DNA of 64,000 nucleotides from Micromonospora pisi (GTDB lineage Bacteria; Actinomycetota; Actinomycetes; Mycobacteriales; Micromonosporaceae): NCBI RefSeq assembly GCF_003633685.1, contig NZ_RBKT01000001.1, positions 7,316,001 to 7,380,000 of the forward strand, read 5' to 3'. Shown piece by piece: positions 62,001 to 64,000 of this stretch (position 1 is its first letter; each line of letters starts with the position of its first letter). The notes under the pieces were generated by a model. It saw only the letters and a program-made list of their open reading frames with translations, ran no database searches and was not told where the DNA came from. The position numbers and the translations under genes were made by a program.

Positions 62001-64000
62001 TCGACACCGAGCGCCCGTTCTTCCAGTTGGGTGCCGACTCGCTGACGATGATCAACGCCCTGCGGGAGTTCGAGGGCGAGTTCGGCGTACGGATCGCCAT
62101 GCGCGAACTGTTCGAGCAGGCGGACACCCCGCGCAGGCTCTCGCACCTGATCCTGTCCCGGCGTGCGCCCGCCGCCCCGGTGGCCGTACCCGTCGCCCCG
62201 GTGGCCGAGCCGCCCGTGGTCGAGGCGCCGGCCACCGTGGTCGTACCCGAACTGCCGGAACCGACCGCGGCGCCGAGGCCCCCGGCGGTGCCCGAGCCGC
62301 ACGGGCCGAGGGTGACCGTCGCCCACGGCTCCGGTCAGGCCGGCTCGGTCTCCACCGGCAGTCAGCGGGACCACGTCGACGACCTGCGACGCCGGTACGT
62401 GGCGAAGACCCGGCGCTCGAAGGAGATCGCCCAGCACTACCGGGGTGTGCTGGCGGACAGCCGAGCCGTGGTCGGATTCCGCACCGCGACCAAGGAGATG
62501 CTGTACCCGATCGCCGCGGAGCGCGCCAAGGGCGCGTGGTTGGAGGACGTGGACGGCAACCGGTACCTCGACATCACCATGGGCTTCGGCGTGCTGCTCT
62601 TCGGCCACGAGCCGGACGACGTCAGCGAGGCGGTACGCGAGCACCTGTCCCGGGGTGTCCAGCTCGGCCCGCGCAGCGTCGACACCGGCGAGGCGGCCGC
62701 TCTGCTCAGCGAGCTGACCGGGATGCAACGGGTGGCGTTCGCGAACTCGGGCACGGAGGCGAACTCCGCCGCGATCCGGCTGGCCCGGGCCGCCACCGGG
62801 CGCGACAAGATCGTCATGTTCCACGGCTCCTACCACGGGCACGCCGACAACGTGCTCGGCCGCTCGCTCGGCACCGGCGCGGACCGGGCCACCGTCCCGG
62901 TCTCCACCGGCATCCCGGCCAGCGCCGTCGCGGACCTGGTCGTCCTCGACTACGGGGCGCCGGAGAGCCTGGACGCGATCGAGGCGCTCGGCGAGCGGCT
63001 GGCGGCCGTCATCGTCGAGCCGGTGCAGAGCCGCCACCCCACCCTCCAACCGGCCCAGTTCCTGCACCGGCTGCGCGAGATCACCCGGCGGTACGGCATC
63101 GTGCTGATGTTCGACGAGATGCTGACCGGGTTCCGGCCGCACCCGCGCGGCGCCCAGGGCCTGTTCGGTGTGACGCCCGACCTCGCCACGTACGGCAAGC
63201 TGCTCGGCGGCGGCTTCCCGATCGGGGCGATCGCCGGCCGCGCCGACATCATGGACGGCGTCGACGGCGGCTTCTGGCGGTACGGCGACGACAGCCGGCC
63301 GGAGCGCGAGACGACCTTCTTCGGCGGCACCTACATCCAGCACCCGGTGTCGATGGTGGCCGCCCGTGCCGTGCTGACCCGGTTGAAGGAGCAGAGCCCG
63401 CAGCTGCAGCAGGCGCTGAACAGCCGGACCGACCGGCTGGTCGGCACCTTGAACGCGTTCTTCGAGGAGGAGGAGTACCCGGTCCGCCTCGGCCACTTCG
63501 GCTCGCAGCTCCGCTTCGAGCACCGGGCCGACCTCGAACTGCTCTACCACCACCTGCTGCTCAAGGGCGTGTACGTGTGGGAGTGGCGCAACTTCTTCCT
63601 CTCCACCGAACACACCGACGACGACGTCGACACGCTCGTCGACGCGGTCCAGCGTTCACTGCGGGAGATGCGCGGCGCCGGTTTCCTCGCCCGGCCACAT
63701 CTCACCGCCGTACCCGCCACCGCCTCGCTCCCCACCGCCCCCGCCGTGTCGTCGCCCACCGCTGTCGCGCTGCCCGAGGTGTTAGGAAGGGCCCCTTCCT
63801 CTACCGAATCCGATAACAAGGGGCCCTTCCTTCCCCGGGTGGCTCCGGATTTCAGTGTGTACTTCTTCGGGGACTATCCGGGGGGTGCGGAGGGCGTCGA
63901 CCCGTACGAGTCGATCGTCGACACGGCCCGGTACGCGGACGAGCACGGATTCCACGCGCTCTGGATACCCGAGCGACACTTCCACTCCTTCGGCGGAGTG
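59081..64000 (+). CDS. Hybrid PKS: KS-AT-ACP-aminotransferase-luciferase-like monooxygenase (3' end outside window)
   Basis: Open from ATG 59081 (overlapping the exporter stop) to the window edge, 1640 codons. Domains: KS (18-450, Cys194 in QTGCSTS, ETHGTGTYKGD, ALGHLDACAG), malonyl-type AT (559-870, GHSVGE Ser662, NRAFHS), ACP (960-1030, GADSL with Ser987), class III PLP aminotransferase (1110-1535, Lys1373 in TYGKLLGGG), then from about 1588 a luciferase-like flavin monooxygenase domain (SVYFFGDYPGG, WIPERHFHSFGG) of the type found in PKS/NRPS proteins. It should extend an acyl chain, convert the beta-keto group to an amine as in mycosubtilin-type MycA, and oxidise further. No KR or DH is visible so far. 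Confidence 0.93.
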   Translation, partial: MRDTMHGTPGDRNPEDRRIAIVGMAFRLPGADTPDAYWHNIRSGVTSVRRFGQEELAAAGVPAEVRESPDFVAVSGVLDDIDSFDAEFFGMSPQEARTVDPQHRLFLETCYHALENGGYAATPPDVRVGIFAGVGYHLYPLNTYLRNNLPEARWEGDFASAFQVAVGNFNDFAATRVAYRLGLTGPAITVQTGCSTSLVAVHLAGQALLAGDADLALAGASAVHTPQILGYRHVKGTILSRSGRCRAFDASSDGTVGGNGVAAVLLKRYDRAVADGDTIHAVILGVGVNNDGASKRSYLAPSATGQRGAILRALDVAGVSPETIGYLETHGTGTYKGDPIEFDGMTSAYRARTTRTGYCAIGSAKPALGHLDACAGMAGLIKTVLALKHGEVPPLVGFERPNPALDLAASPFFIPTEAQPWPDLPGPRRAGVTSLAVGGTNVHVILEAPPPVPAARRRPEAAEPVTLPLSAHHPESLRTLAGRFRDHLRADPGPDLADLVTTAAIGRPPSRHRLVVTGATPAALADALDEYLAGPGQQRAYRVATAAPVPDGGVAPAFVYGGQGTPYGGMAAPLYRRYPEFRAVLDRCEAYQHRTGGPSLLTPLLSDAGGDRGTNPVADPPVAGAAVWETDVAQPALFAFQTALTRLWRSFGVTPHVVAGHSVGEYAALAAAGALSIEDGLRLTGVRGRLMREYAEPGAMVAVLAARPAVDELLATDRRLDLAAINAPENHVLAGPVDAVDSACRRLDERGLRWRRLAVNRAFHSALLDPVLAPLREVCGGISLAPLDTPVVSSVDGTVLPVGHRLDPAYLVRQTREPVRFDLVTAALAMAGDASAAVPVLELSPHPSLVGLLRSALPGSPVFAAQDRGAGLDQHFEAVARLHVHGVAVDWAAVLGPGAGRRVPLPAYPFQRRVHWTGPPLTRTDPGGVMVDVDTGRDTGTAATGEPAVPELEPVVARVREISARHLGCAPDDIDTERPFFQLGADSLTMINALREFEGEFGVRIAMRELFEQADTPRRLSHLILSRRAPAAPVAVPVAPVAEPPVVEAPATVVVPELPEPTAAPRPPAVPEPHGPRVTVAHGSGQAGSVSTGSQRDHVDDLRRRYVAKTRRSKEIAQHYRGVLADSRAVVGFRTATKEMLYPIAAERAKGAWLEDVDGNRYLDITMGFGVLLFGHEPDDVSEAVREHLSRGVQLGPRSVDTGEAAALLSELTGMQRVAFANSGTEANSAAIRLARAATGRDKIVMFHGSYHGHADNVLGRSLGTGADRATVPVSTGIPASAVADLVVLDYGAPESLDAIEALGERLAAVIVEPVQSRHPTLQPAQFLHRLREITRRYGIVLMFDEMLTGFRPHPRGAQGLFGVTPDLATYGKLLGGGFPIGAIAGRADIMDGVDGGFWRYGDDSRPERETTFFGGTYIQHPVSMVAARAVLTRLKEQSPQLQQALNSRTDRLVGTLNAFFEEEEYPVRLGHFGSQLRFEHRADLELLYHHLLLKGVYVWEWRNFFLSTEHTDDDVDTLVDAVQRSLREMRGAGFLARPHLTAVPATASLPTAPAVSSPTAVALPEVLGRAPSSTESDNKGPFLPRVAPDFSVYFFGDYPGGAEGVDPYESIVDTARYADEHGFHALWIPERHFHSFGGV
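63784..63831 (+). repeat. REP-like palindromic element inside the PKS linker
   Basis: AGGAAGGGCCCCTT (63784-63797) and AAGGGGCCCTTCCT (63818-63831) are perfect 14-bp complements around a 20-nt loop, lying in frame in the linker between the aminotransferase and luciferase-like domains (peptide LGRAPSSTESDNKGPFLP). GGGCCC-centred repeats of this type are, from memory, abundant in Micromonospora/Salinispora intergenic DNA. Inside a gene it looks like an in-frame insertion. Confidence 0.7.

Noticed and set aside
60650-63613. 987-codon minus-strand open frame opposite the hybrid PKS
   Set aside because: Antisense to AT, ACP and aminotransferase domains with conserved catalytic residues on the plus strand; the minus product is low-complexity.

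Overview
The window is high-GC actinomycete DNA. GTG starts are frequent, and operons are packed with ATGA/GTGA overlaps. AHBA genes, an oleABCD operon, BTAD/LAL/MarR-like regulators and a palindromic GGAAGGGCCCCTT element all fit a Micromonospora-like actinomycete; the family assignment is inference, not proof. No rRNA, tRNA, CRISPR array, integrase or insertion sequence was seen.

1-33.2 kb: a biosynthetic cluster built on 3-amino-5-hydroxybenzoate (AHBA). A truncated type I PKS (KS-AT-DH-KR-ACP, KS-AT-DH-ER-KR-ACP-TE) is followed by a flavin monooxygenase and an O-methyltransferase. Next come kanosamine kinase (rifN-like), amino-dehydroquinase (rifJ-like), AHBA synthase (rifK-like), oxidoreductase (rifL-like), phosphatase (rifM-like), a LAL/LuxR activator, amino-DHQ synthase (rifG-like), a MerR regulator, a flavin reductase and amino-DAHP synthase (rifH-like). 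An acyl-CoA carboxyltransferase, a type II thioesterase, a cold-shock-domain protein, a peptidase-like protein lacking its nucleophile serine, and a P450 complete the block. Copies of a TAGGGGTT motif lie about 70-190 bp upstream of most of its transcription units and suggest one regulon ending at the P450. The last PKS protein ends in a thioesterase, and no RifF-type amide synthase is in the window, which is unusual for an AHBA cluster.

33.2-46.8 kb: apparently non-cluster genes. A tightly coupled minus-strand operon (MOSC, patatin, an unrecognised 111-residue protein, OleA, OleB-OleC fusion, OleD) should make long-chain olefins. It is followed by a probably frameshifted membrane protein, a Ser/Thr kinase with a ricin-type lectin tail, an aminoglycoside-phosphotransferase-like protein with a small coupled ORF upstream, a DHA2 drug exporter and an unknown protein.

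46.7-64 kb: a second putative cluster. Two tryptophan 2,3-dioxygenase-family proteins, a kynureninase-like enzyme and a methyltransferase form one overlapping minus-strand operon, which would turn tryptophan into a kynurenine/anthranilate-type unit. Beyond a decayed gene lie a BTAD/AfsR-type regulator, a MarR-like regulator divergent from a P450-ferredoxin pair, a RibD-type reductase, an exporter, and a PKS (KS-AT-ACP-aminotransferase-luciferase-like monooxygenase) that runs off the right edge. A palindromic repeat lies in frame inside a linker of this PKS. Whether this block is one pathway, and whether it is separate from the AHBA cluster, cannot be settled here.
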